62,882 nucleotides of DNA from Planctomycetota bacterium (GTDB taxonomy: Bacteria; Planctomycetota; UBA1135; GCA-002686595): NCBI GenBank assembly GCA_016779225.1, contig JADHNZ010000014.1:1-62882 (forward strand), given 5' to 3'. Positions 33,921 through 42,589 of the stretch are shown piece by piece. The notes under the pieces were generated by a model. It had not been told where the DNA came from. It saw only the letters and a program-made list of their open reading frames with translations, and did not search any database. Both the position numbers and the translations under genes were made by a program. Numbering within the stretch: position 1 is the stretch's first letter; each line of letters starts with the position of its first letter.

Positions 33921-35207
33921 TCAGGCCGCCCGGGAGCCCTTGTTGGCTCCGAGCACCCGGCCGAGCGCGATGGCCACGAAGGCCACGCCGCCCGAGAGGA
34001 GTGCGCCCATCTTCGCCTGGCCCTCGAGGCCGGGGTCGATCTTGCCGAAGGCGGCACCTGCCACGAAGAGCGCGACCGTGAGCCCCAGGGCCGCGATCAA
34101 TGCCGCGAGGAAGAGGTCCTTCACATTCATGCCGTTCGGCAGGGGGAAGCCGAGGATGCGGGCGAGCATGCCCAGGCCCACGATCCCGATCGTCTTGCCC
34201 GCCACGAGAGAGGCGAGGATGACCCAGGTCATGGGACCCATGGTGGACAGCTCCACGCCGGCGTTGCCCATGGCGAAGAAGAACAGCCCGAAGTCCACGA
34301 AGACCTTGGTCTGGTGCTCGTAGTTCTCGAGGGTCGAGTGGCCGATGCCGAGATCGGCGGCCGTCTCCTCACCCATCTTCGCGACCTCGTCCTCAGCGCT
34401 GAACAGGCCGGTGTCCCGGCGCGGCGGAGGCAGGAACGGCACGATCGGGACCAGGGCGAGGGCCGGGTGCAGGTGGGCCAGCATCAGGCCGCACCACGAG
34501 ACGGTGCCGGCCAGGAAGATGTAGGGGGACCAGGCCTTCACGCCGTACTTGCGCAGGGCAAAGGCGAGTGCCATGCCGGCCACGACGAGGCCCAGGTACT
34601 CGGGCTTGGCAGGGTTCGCGGGGTCTCCATAGAAGATCGCGATGATCACCAGGCCGATGGCGTCGTCGGCCACGGCCAGGAGCAGGAGGAAGTTGATGGC
34701 CGGGTGCCCCGCGCCGAACACGGCCCGGGCCACGAGCCATGCCAAGGCGATGTCGGTCGCCGTCGGGATGCCCCAGCCCTTGAGGTGGTCGCCCCAGTTG
34801 GCCTCGGTGGCGCCAAAGCCCTCCATCCCCACCAGGGCCATGGCGAGGAAGAAGACCCCGACCGGCCCCGCGACGCCGCCAATGGTGGCGATGAGGGGAT
34901 TGACCGCCTTCTTGGGCGGGTTGAGGGAGCCGCCGGGCAGGCACGCCTCGGTGATCTCCTTCGCCGCGATCCCGAAGAAGAACACCATGAAGATGTCGTT
35001 GATCAGGAACTTCAGGGTCAGGTGGTGACCGAAGACCGTGAGGTGCCCCGGGACCTGCCAGACATCGTCGCCGTGTCCGGCCCCGAACCAGTGGTGGTAC
35101 CACTCGGGGGAGAGGTTGGCGGCGAGCAGGGCGCAGACGACCCCCGCGATGAGCGGGATCGAGAACTCCTGGAGGTACTGGACGATGCCGCCTTTCGAGT
35201 GGCTCAC
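33921..35207 (-). CDS. nhaA: Na+/H+ antiporter NhaA
   Basis: 428 residues from GTG 35207, with AGGAG upstream at about 35213-35217. About 12 membrane helices. The transport site is conserved: D152 in PTATDIALAWL and the Asp pair D181-D182 in LLLLAVADDAIGLVII (E. coli D133, D163 and D164 equivalents). GIAAKEITEA and the unwound-helix region PVGVFF are also typical. It exports Na+ in exchange for protons across the inner membrane. An EIIA protein follows in the same transcript. Confidence 0.93.
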   Translation of the reverse strand: MSHSKGGIVQYLQEFSIPLIAGVVCALLAANLSPEWYHHWFGAGHGDDVWQVPGHLTVFGHHLTLKFLINDIFMVFFFGIAAKEITEACLPGGSLNPPKKAVNPLIATIGGVAGPVGVFFLAMALVGMEGFGATEANWGDHLKGWGIPTATDIALAWLVARAVFGAGHPAINFLLLLAVADDAIGLVIIAIFYGDPANPAKPEYLGLVVAGMALAFALRKYGVKAWSPYIFLAGTVSWCGLMLAHLHPALALVPIVPFLPPPRRDTGLFSAEDEVAKMGEETAADLGIGHSTLENYEHQTKVFVDFGLFFFAMGNAGVELSTMGPMTWVILASLVAGKTIGIVGLGMLARILGFPLPNGMNVKDLFLAALIAALGLTVALFVAGAAFGKIDPGLEGQAKMGALLSGGVAFVAIALGRVLGANKGSRAA

Positions 35208-35550
35208 GGGTGCTCCTGGGCTGGGGTGCTGCCGGGGACCGCGCGGGCGGCCGCGCCCGGCAACGGGGCGGGGAGAGGATGCCCACGCAGGGGGGCACCC
35301 GCAACCCGAAAGCCCCCCGGGCACCGCGCTCCGCGCGGGGGCGGCAGGCCGCCCCGGTCTCGAAGCAAGATCCCCTCGAACGCGGGGAAGACAAGGGGCC
35401 GCCGGGCGTCCGTTCGGGTCCGGGCAGGATCCCTCTCCCGGCGTTGACTCGACCCCTGCGCGGCATCCAGAATGCCGCCTTGGCCGGGTGTGCGCCCAAC
35501 TCCGCCCGAGCCAAGGACTTACACGCAGATCCCGCGCCACGCACCACGCG
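35208..35550. other. 343-base divergent intergenic region between nhaA and gspD
   Basis: No ORF here has convincing composition. It holds the nhaA ribosome site, GC-rich inverted stretches near 35245-35275, and the gspD promoter candidate at 35444-35473. Nothing else is recognised. Confidence 0.6.
35444..35473 (+). promoter_or_regulatory. Sigma-70-like promoter for the gsp operon
   Basis: TTGACT (35444-35449), an 18-bp spacer, then CAGAAT (35468-35473, 4 of 6 to TATAAT). It is the best -35/-10 pair in the window. The start codon is 78 bp downstream of the -10. Confidence 0.55.
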
Positions 35551-37803
35551 ATGCTCACCCACCTGGTTCCCCTGCTGCTCTCCGCAGCGCCCGCCACGCT
35601 CCCCCTGGCCGCCCCCAGCGTGCCCGCAGCGCCCCTCTGGACCGCCCCGGTGGCCCTCCAGGACGGTCAGCCCCCCATCCAGGTGCTCGGCAACGACTAC
35701 ATCCTGAACTTCCCCGAGGGCGAGCAGCCCGGCGAGGGCATGAACCTGGCGGAGTTCGTGCGGGCCTGCCAGCAGGTCACCGACATCAACTTCACCTACG
35801 CGGACGACACGCGGAACTTCCTGACCCAGAAGCGGATCACCCTCCTGGGCACCAAGACGGTCCCGAAGAAGGACTTCTACTCCTTCTTCCAGATCATCAT
35901 GTTCATCAACGACTTCGTCTGCGTCGAGGTCGGTGAGGGCTCGCTCAGCGTCATCAAGATCGAGTCCCTACAGGGGGGCGGCGGCCGGGGTGCCCAGTCC
36001 CGCGCGGACGGGATCCTGGTGGACGAGGAGGACCTGCCCCAGTACGCGGCCCAGCCGGCCACGCGCATCACCACGGTGATCAACCTGCCGAACACGGATG
36101 TGCGCAACCTGGCCAACAACCTGCGCACGCTGATGCCCGACCAGACCTTCGGGCAGATGCTGGCGGCGGGCAACTCGAACGCCATCATCCTCACGGGCTA
36201 CGGCTCCACCGTGGCCGCCATGGCGCGCATGCTGCGCATCGTGGACGAGGCCTCCAAGACCGAGGTGGTCACGCCCGTCTTCGAGGTCCTGCAGCTCGAG
36301 TACGCCGCGGCGGACGAGATCGCCAGCCTCGTCGAGGAGCTGCTCGACGCCGGACGGCGCGCGACGCAGGGCCAGAACCGCCCGCAGCAGGGCGCGACGA
36401 CGCAGATCACGGCCGGCCAGGCCGAGGCCAAGATCCTGGTCGACCCGCGCTCGAACCGCCTGCTGGTCATGGCAATGCCCGAGGACATGCCCCAGATCAA
36501 GGAGCTGGTGGCGAAGCTCGACATCGACATCCTCGAGCGCGCGGCGGCCTATCACATCTATCCGCTTGAGAACGTCAAGGCCGAGGAGCTCGCCGAGACC
36601 CTGAACGAGTTCCTGCAGGACGCGGGCCGCGTCGAGCAGGGCCAGGCTCAGGGTGGCAACGCGGCGCGCGGCGGAGCGGCCGGGGGCCAGAGCACCGAGT
36701 TCGTGGTGGTGCCGGACGAGGAGACCAACTCCCTCCTGATCGCCGCGAGCCGCACGCGCTACGAGGAGCTGCTGAGCCTCATCCGGCGCCTGGACCGGCG
36801 CCAGCCCCAGGTGCTGATCGAGACCGCGCTGATCGAGCTCACCTCGCGCGACTTCCTGGACATCGGGGTCGAGCTCGGCCTGGCGGATGTCACCGGGGAC
36901 GGCGGCTTCGGCGTGACGAACTTCGGCCTCTCGGCCTTCGAGGACCTGGACGCCGACGGCATCGTCGACAGCCGCGTGCCGAACAACGGCACCGGCATCA
37001 CCGCGGGCATCCTCGACGGGGACAACTTCAGCCTGCCCATGCTGCTCTCGCTCGTGGAGCAGAAGAGCAACTCCAATGTCCTGAACGTGCCCAGCGTGCT
37101 GGTCAACAACAACGGCAGCGCGAAGGTCGAGGCCCTGGAGAGCCAGCCCACCACCCAGATCACCAACACGGGCACGGTCGGCGGCACCCAGGAGAACTTC
37201 AACGGGTACCAGGACGCGGGCATCACGATGCAGATCTCCCCGTCCATCAGCGCGAGCCGCTACCTGCGCCTGGACATCTTCCTGAATGTCTCGACCTTCC
37301 AGGGCTCGTTCAGTGGGCCCATCCCCCCGCCGAAGGTCGAGCGCTCGGTGGAGACTACGGTCAATGTGCCCGACGGCGACACCATGGTCATTGGCGGCAT
37401 CGTCATCGACAACCGCTCCGAGGACACCGATCAGGTCCCCGGCCTCGGCGACCTGCCCATCGTCGGCCGCCTCTTCCGCCGGGACTCGGACACCCAGAAC
37501 CGCACGGCGCTCTACTTCTTCGTGACCCCGCACATCCTGCAGGACGCGGACTTCGCCGACCTCGCCGAGATCAGCTACCGCCGCAAGCTGGAGGCCGCCG
37601 ACACGATCGGCCTCGACCGCATGCGGCTGATCGAGTCCGACTTCGGCACCCAGGAGGACGCGGGCAGCGTGGACCTGGAGGGCTTCGACCTGCCCCTCTA
37701 CCAGCGGCCGACCGTTGGTGAGGAGGTGGACGCCGCCGAGATCGGCAAGGTCCCCAGCGAGGTCATGGAGGCCCTTGGAGCCGTGGGCGGGACCGACTCC
37801 TGA
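35551..37803 (+). CDS. gspD: Type II secretion secretin GspD
   Basis: 750 residues from ATG 35551. A signal peptide spans residues 1-35. Three or more N-domains follow, with the typical repeats VINLPNTDVRNLANNLRTL, VLQLEYAAADEIASLVEEL and IYPLENVKAEELAETLNEF. The secretin core has LIETALIELTSRDFLDIGVE and VPGLGDLPIVGRLFRR near the C-terminus. A Gly/Ala-rich insert (about 367-382) is present. It forms the outer-membrane channel for folded exoproteins or for pseudopilus-linked export. It heads the operon gspD-E-F-G-H-I-J. No S-domain for a pilotin is obvious. Confidence 0.93.
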   Translation: MLTHLVPLLLSAAPATLPLAAPSVPAAPLWTAPVALQDGQPPIQVLGNDYILNFPEGEQPGEGMNLAEFVRACQQVTDINFTYADDTRNFLTQKRITLLGTKTVPKKDFYSFFQIIMFINDFVCVEVGEGSLSVIKIESLQGGGGRGAQSRADGILVDEEDLPQYAAQPATRITTVINLPNTDVRNLANNLRTLMPDQTFGQMLAAGNSNAIILTGYGSTVAAMARMLRIVDEASKTEVVTPVFEVLQLEYAAADEIASLVEELLDAGRRATQGQNRPQQGATTQITAGQAEAKILVDPRSNRLLVMAMPEDMPQIKELVAKLDIDILERAAAYHIYPLENVKAEELAETLNEFLQDAGRVEQGQAQGGNAARGGAAGGQSTEFVVVPDEETNSLLIAASRTRYEELLSLIRRLDRRQPQVLIETALIELTSRDFLDIGVELGLADVTGDGGFGVTNFGLSAFEDLDADGIVDSRVPNNGTGITAGILDGDNFSLPMLLSLVEQKSNSNVLNVPSVLVNNNGSAKVEALESQPTTQITNTGTVGGTQENFNGYQDAGITMQISPSISASRYLRLDIFLNVSTFQGSFSGPIPPPKVERSVETTVNVPDGDTMVIGGIVIDNRSEDTDQVPGLGDLPIVGRLFRRDSDTQNRTALYFFVTPHILQDADFADLAEISYRRKLEAADTIGLDRMRLIESDFGTQEDAGSVDLEGFDLPLYQRPTVGEEVDAAEIGKVPSEVMEALGAVGGTDS

Positions 37804-37850
37804 GTCGCTGCGCCGATCCTCCAAGCCCCGGGCAACCACCACCCCCATCC

Positions 37851-39554
37851 ATGGCCAGCATCTCCGACCTCCTCCTCGACGCGGGCTTGACCCGTGACAA
37901 GCTCGAGGAGTGCCGGCAGCTCTCCGTTCGCAGCGGCGAGTCCCTCGACCGCAGCATCCTGCAGCGCGAGTACCTCGACGAGGTCACGCTGCTGCAGGTG
38001 TACGCCAAGCACCTGGGCTACGAGTTCCGCAAGAGCCTCGACGGCACCAAGGTGCCGACGGGCTTCGTGGACGGCGTGCCTGTGCAGTTCGCGCGCAACT
38101 ACAACCTGGTGGCGCTCGAGGAGCTCGAGGACGGGACCCTCAAGGTGGCGACCTGCCACCCCCTGGACCCGCACCCCATGGACGACCTGGCGGCCATGCT
38201 CGGCCGCGAGCTCGATCCGGTGCTGGCCCCCAGGCTGGAGATCACCGGGCTGATCGCCCGCGCCTACCGCCACAAGGCGGACGGAGTCGACGAGGCCCTG
38301 GACGCGGTCAGCGAGGACGCCGACATCGGCTCCATGGCCGCCGAGATCGACGAGGCCGAGGATGTCCTCGATGTCTCGAACAAGGCCCCGATCATCAAGC
38401 TGGTCAACACCATCTTGTTCCAGGCGCTGAAGCTGCGGGCCTCCGATGTGCACTTCCAGCCCTATCCGGACAGGATGCAGGTGCGCTTCCGGATCGACGG
38501 CATCCTGTACGACATGGACTCGATCCCGCGCCGGGTCCAGGACGCGATCATCAGCCGCGTCAAGGTCATGGGCAAGATGGACATCGCGGAGCGCCGCCTG
38601 CCCCAGGACGGACGCGCCACGATTCGCCTCGGCGATGGCGAGGTCGATGTCCGTATCAGCTCGGTCCCCACCACCGACGGCGAGCGCATCGTCCTGCGTC
38701 TGCTCGACAAGACCGCCAAGCTGTACCGCCTGAACGAGATCGGCCTCTCGCACCGCAACGCCGAGCTGATCCGGCACTACATCGGCTACAACCACGGCAT
38801 CATCCTGGTGACCGGCCCCACGGGCTCCGGCAAGACCACGACGCTCTACGCCTCGATGGCGGAGATCGACACCACGATGAAGAACGTCCTCACCATCGAG
38901 GACCCGGTGGAGTACGCCCTGGCCGGGGTCAGCCAGGTGCAGGTGAACACCAAGAAGGGCCTCACCTTTGCGGCAGGCCTGCGCTCCTTCCTGCGCCAGG
39001 ACCCCGATGTGATGATGGTCGGTGAGATCCGCGACCTGGAGACCGCCGAGGTCGCCATCCGCGCGGCGCTCACCGGACACCTGGTGTTCTCGACGGTGCA
39101 CACCAACGATGCGCCCTCGACCATCACCCGTATGATCGACCAGGGAGTCGAGCCCTACCTGGTGGCCTCGTCCCTGGTCCTGATCATCGCCCAGCGCCTC
39201 GTGCGGACCGTCTGCCCCCACTGCACCGTGATCGAGCCGATCAACGAGGAGTGGGCGGCCAAGCTCAAGAAGGTGGACCTCGACCCTGCCGAGCTCGACC
39301 ACCAGATCGCCTACGGCACGGGCTGCGACGAGTGCTTCCAGTCGGGCTACTCCGGCCGGACCGCCATCTACGAGTTCCTCCCGGTTACGGAGGAGCTGCG
39401 CACGCAGGTCATGGAGGGCGGCAGCGCCACCGACATCAAGCGCGCGGCCGTGGCGCGGGGCCTCATCACCCTGCGCGAGGACGGCCGGGACAAGATCCGC
39501 AGCCGCCTGACCACCCCCGACGAGGTCCTCCGCGTCACCCAGCTCGACGTCTGA
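37851..39554 (+). CDS. gspE: Type II secretion ATPase GspE
   Basis: 567 residues. An N-terminal MshEN/GspE-N domain (residues 1-160) precedes the motor. Motor motifs: Walker A GPTGSGKTTTLY (about 323-334), the Asp box with TIEDPVEYAL, Walker B VGEIRDLETAEVA, and the His box STVHTND. A zinc site is formed by two CxxC pairs (VCPHC and CDEC). It hydrolyses ATP at the inner membrane to drive pseudopilus assembly. It starts 47 bp after gspD and lies 8 bp before gspF. Confidence 0.95.
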   Translation: MASISDLLLDAGLTRDKLEECRQLSVRSGESLDRSILQREYLDEVTLLQVYAKHLGYEFRKSLDGTKVPTGFVDGVPVQFARNYNLVALEELEDGTLKVATCHPLDPHPMDDLAAMLGRELDPVLAPRLEITGLIARAYRHKADGVDEALDAVSEDADIGSMAAEIDEAEDVLDVSNKAPIIKLVNTILFQALKLRASDVHFQPYPDRMQVRFRIDGILYDMDSIPRRVQDAIISRVKVMGKMDIAERRLPQDGRATIRLGDGEVDVRISSVPTTDGERIVLRLLDKTAKLYRLNEIGLSHRNAELIRHYIGYNHGIILVTGPTGSGKTTTLYASMAEIDTTMKNVLTIEDPVEYALAGVSQVQVNTKKGLTFAAGLRSFLRQDPDVMMVGEIRDLETAEVAIRAALTGHLVFSTVHTNDAPSTITRMIDQGVEPYLVASSLVLIIAQRLVRTVCPHCTVIEPINEEWAAKLKKVDLDPAELDHQIAYGTGCDECFQSGYSGRTAIYEFLPVTEELRTQVMEGGSATDIKRAAVARGLITLREDGRDKIRSRLTTPDEVLRVTQLDV

Positions 39555-39562
39555 TCCCCGCG

Positions 39563-40825
39563 ATGCCCATCTACGAGTACGTGGCCTTCGCCCCCGGTGG
39601 CGCAACGACCAAGGGCGTGGTCGATGCGGACACCGAGAAGGACGCCCGGCAGAAGCTGCGGCGGCAGAAGCTGCTCGTCACCAAGCTGACCGAGACCCGG
39701 GGCGGCAAGCGCAGCAAGGGCAAGAAGGGCGGCAAGCAGCCCGGCCTCCTGGCCCGGGCGGCCGAGGCTCGCGCGGCGAGCCAGGGCCCCGGCGCCCGGG
39801 AGACCGAGATCGTGCTCGGCATCACGCGCCAGCTGGCGACGCTCCTCGGGTCGGGAATCGCCCTGGCCGAGGCCCTCTCAGCGGTGGTGGACCAGGCCGA
39901 GCAGAAGCGCGTGGAGACCATGCTGCGTCAGGTCCGCGAGGGCATCCAGCAGGGCAACAGCCTGGCGGACGCCCTCGCGCAGCACCCGGGCTGGTTCTCC
40001 GAGCTCTATGTGAATATGGTCTCGGCCGGTCAGGCCGCGGGCAACCTGGACATCGTCCTCTCGCGCCTCGCGGACTACATGCAGGCCCAGCGCGCCCTGC
40101 GCCGCAAGGTCGTCGGCGCCCTGACCTACCCGGCGATGATGATCGTGATCGGCATGATCGTGGTCACCATCCTGATGGCGAAGGTCGTGCCCGAGATCAC
40201 CGCCATGCTGATCGAGCAGGGCAAGGCCCTGCCGCCTGCGACCCAGGTGCTGATCTCCATCAGCAATGTGGTCCAGGACTGGTGGTGGGCCATCATCGGC
40301 ATGATCGGCGTCATGTCGTTCGCCTTCGAGCGCGTGTACCGCACCTCGGACAAGGGCCAGCTTGCGATCGACCGCAGCCTGCTCAAGATCCCCGTGCTGG
40401 GCGAGCTGCTGCGCAAGGCCGCGGTCGGCCGCTTCACCCGCACGCTCTCGACCCTGCTCCAGTCGGGCGTCCCCGTGATCCAGTCCCTGGAGATCACGCG
40501 CAAGGTCGTGGGCAACCGCGTCATCGGCGACGCCACCGACCACATCTCCAAGCGCGTGGTCGAGGGCACGGACATCTCCGGGCCCCTCAAGGCCTCGGGC
40601 GCCTTCCCCAGCGTGGTGGGCTACATGGTCGCCGTCGGCGAGCAGTCGGGCGAGCTCGAGCAGATGCTCGACCGCATCGCCATTGCGTACGACGAGGAGA
40701 TCGATGTGGTCACCGAGCGCCTCACGGCCCTGCTCGAGCCCGTCATGATTGTGCTCCTCGCCGGCGTAGTGGGCTACATCGTCTACGCCATCGTCCAGCC
40801 GATCCTCGAGATCGGCCAGATCTAA
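39563..40825 (+). CDS. gspF: Type II secretion inner-membrane platform protein GspF
   Basis: 420 residues from ATG 39563. The N-terminal leader (MPIYEYVAFAPGGATTKGVVDAD) is the GspF/PilC start. Two T2SSF domains follow, each with GxxLAxAL-type repeats (ATLLGSGIALAEALSAV and STLLQSGVPVIQSLEI), and three membrane helices. It anchors the ATPase in the inner membrane. A Lys/Gly-rich linker (about 48-60) is unusual but tolerated in this family. Confidence 0.95.
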   Translation: MPIYEYVAFAPGGATTKGVVDADTEKDARQKLRRQKLLVTKLTETRGGKRSKGKKGGKQPGLLARAAEARAASQGPGARETEIVLGITRQLATLLGSGIALAEALSAVVDQAEQKRVETMLRQVREGIQQGNSLADALAQHPGWFSELYVNMVSAGQAAGNLDIVLSRLADYMQAQRALRRKVVGALTYPAMMIVIGMIVVTILMAKVVPEITAMLIEQGKALPPATQVLISISNVVQDWWWAIIGMIGVMSFAFERVYRTSDKGQLAIDRSLLKIPVLGELLRKAAVGRFTRTLSTLLQSGVPVIQSLEITRKVVGNRVIGDATDHISKRVVEGTDISGPLKASGAFPSVVGYMVAVGEQSGELEQMLDRIAIAYDEEIDVVTERLTALLEPVMIVLLAGVVGYIVYAIVQPILEIGQI

Positions 40826-40860
40826 ACCTCCCCCAGCGAGCCACCCGGCTCCCTCCCGTC

Positions 40861-41304
40861 ATGCGCACCCTCAAGTCAAGCCAAGCACGCGCCGCCGCCC
40901 AGGCCGGCTTCTCCATCGCGGAGCTCATGGTCGTGATCCTGATCATCGGCCTGCTCTCCACCGTGGTCGTCCCGAAGGTCATCGACCGCCTGTCCGACGC
41001 CAAGATCGGCAAGGTCAAGGCCGACCTGCCCGCCATCGCCGGCGCCCTGGATCAGTACATGATCGCCAACGGCCGCTACCCCGACGGGCTGGAGAGCCTT
41101 GTCCAGGGCGACGACAACGGCCGCACCTTCCTCAACCAGCGCACGGTGCCGAAGGACCCCTGGGGCAACGAGTATGTCTACCAGCCCCCCGGCGGCGGCA
41201 GCAACGAGTTCGAGCTCTTCACCTTCGGGCGCGACGGCGTGGCCGGCGGCGAGGGCGAGGATCGCGATGTCACCTACGCGATGATTCGCGACCAGGAGAT
41301 CTGA
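40861..41304 (+). CDS. gspG: Major pseudopilin GspG
   Basis: 147 residues from ATG 40861. The prepilin site is AG|FSIAELMVV, with Phe+1 (residue 17) and Glu+5 (E21). The hydrophobic helix VILIIGLLSTVVVPKVI follows. The C-terminal NGRYPDGLESL and the VPKDPWGNEYVY segment with a Ca-site-like acidic end (GRDGVAGGEGEDRD) are diagnostic of GspG. It polymerises into the pseudopilus. Confidence 0.95.
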   Translation: MRTLKSSQARAAAQAGFSIAELMVVILIIGLLSTVVVPKVIDRLSDAKIGKVKADLPAIAGALDQYMIANGRYPDGLESLVQGDDNGRTFLNQRTVPKDPWGNEYVYQPPGGGSNEFELFTFGRDGVAGGEGEDRDVTYAMIRDQEI

Positions 41305-41312
41305 GCGCGGTC

Positions 41313-41894
41313 GTGAGGGTCCCCGGTCCGCAGCGCCGCGGCCCGGCGCGCGCGCGCGCCGGCTTCACGATCCTGGAGCTCGGGATCGTGCTGCTCATCC
41401 TGGGCATGGTGACCTTCACGGTCTCGGTCTCCTATGACGCCCTCGTCCCCCGCGAGAGGCTCAACACCTCGGTGCGCGAGCTGGCGGATGTCCTGCGCCA
41501 GGCGCGCTCCGAGGCGATCTCCCGCAACGCGGAGTTCCTGGTCGAGTACGACCTCGTCGGGCATCGGTATCGGATGATCACGCCCCTCGCGAAGGACGGC
41601 TCGCGCTGGGTCGAGGGGGTCGACGAGGAGGAGTTCCGCTACGCCACCCAGTGGGAGCCCCTGCGCCCTGGCGTCGAGTTCCTCAAGCTCACCCTCGCCG
41701 GGACCGAGTTCGCGGGCGAGCTCGTGCGCGTCCGCTTCGACCCGCTGGGCTCGGCCTCTGACCACCTGGTGACCCTGACCCAGCCCGTCTACAACACCAC
41801 CTTCACCGTGGAGGTCCTGCCCCTGACGGGGCTGATCCGCTTCCACGAGGGCACCTACGAGCGCGAGCTCCCCACCGACCGGGACTTCGACTGA
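41313..41894 (+). CDS. gspH: Minor pseudopilin, GspH-like
   Basis: 193 residues from GTG 41313. Prepilin site RAG|FTILELGIV with Glu+5, then helix LLILGMVTFTVSVSYDAL. Next comes LNTSVRELADVLRQARSEAIS, typical of GspH/FimT. The rest is beta-rich. It starts 8 bp after gspG and overlaps the next gene by one base. The exact letter (H) is by order and the FimT-like helix; sequence conservation is low. Confidence 0.8.
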   Translation: MRVPGPQRRGPARARAGFTILELGIVLLILGMVTFTVSVSYDALVPRERLNTSVRELADVLRQARSEAISRNAEFLVEYDLVGHRYRMITPLAKDGSRWVEGVDEEEFRYATQWEPLRPGVEFLKLTLAGTEFAGELVRVRFDPLGSASDHLVTLTQPVYNTTFTVEVLPLTGLIRFHEGTYERELPTDRDFD

Positions 41895-42589
41895 TGCGTC
41901 TCTCTCGCCGCCCCACTCCCGGCGCACGCTCGGGCTTCACCCTCGCCGAGGCCGCCATCACGATCGCCATCGTGGGCATCGGCCTAGCCTTCTCGGTCCA
42001 GGCCCTGAACGGCGCGGCCCAGACGGCCGCCCACACCCAGCGCATGAAGATCGCGCGGGAGCTGGGCGTGGAGCACCTGGGTGAGATCGCGGCCGGGCTC
42101 TGGTGGGACGACCTGGAGAGCACCCGCTACGGCACCTTCGCCGACAAGGAGCGCCCCGAGTACACCTGGGAGCTGGCCCTCGGCGACGAGCAGCTCGAGG
42201 CGGTCCGCACGGACGACCAGGCCGCTTGGCAGGGCCAGCGCTTCGACAACTGGCAGTACCGCCGCGACCAGGAGGCCATCAACAGCGGCTACTCCTCCGC
42301 CGAGGACATGGACGCCGAGGAGGAGACCGTCGAGGAGTACGAGCAGCTGCGCCTGCGGGTCTCGTTCCCGTTCCTGCCCGGCCTCGAGGACCTCGACCAC
42401 CACATCGAGCTGGAGCGCTGGATCCCCTGGGAGCAGGTGTACGGCCCCTCGGAGGACGAGGAGGGCGCGGATGCGCTCGAGGACGGAGACCTGCCTGGGA
42501 GCCCCGGCGGCGCGGCCGGAGGGGCAGGCGCCGGAGCCGGCGGCGCGGCCGGGACCGGCAACACGGCCACCAAGGGAGGCGGTCGATGA
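41894..42589 (+). CDS. Minor pseudopilin, GspI-like, with Gly/Ala-rich tail
   Basis: 231 residues. Prepilin site RSG|FTLAEAAITIAIV with Glu+5. The helix continues GIGLAFSVQALNG. A beta-rich body contains an acidic stretch (SAEDMDAEEETVEEYEQL). From about residue 204 the protein becomes almost only Gly and Ala, ending TATKGGGR. GspI proteins are normally about 120 residues, so this is long. Assigned to the I position by order. Overlaps gspJ by 4 bp. Confidence 0.7.
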   Translation: MRLSRRPTPGARSGFTLAEAAITIAIVGIGLAFSVQALNGAAQTAAHTQRMKIARELGVEHLGEIAAGLWWDDLESTRYGTFADKERPEYTWELALGDEQLEAVRTDDQAAWQGQRFDNWQYRRDQEAINSGYSSAEDMDAEEETVEEYEQLRLRVSFPFLPGLEDLDHHIELERWIPWEQVYGPSEDEEGADALEDGDLPGSPGGAAGGAGAGAGGAAGTGNTATKGGGR

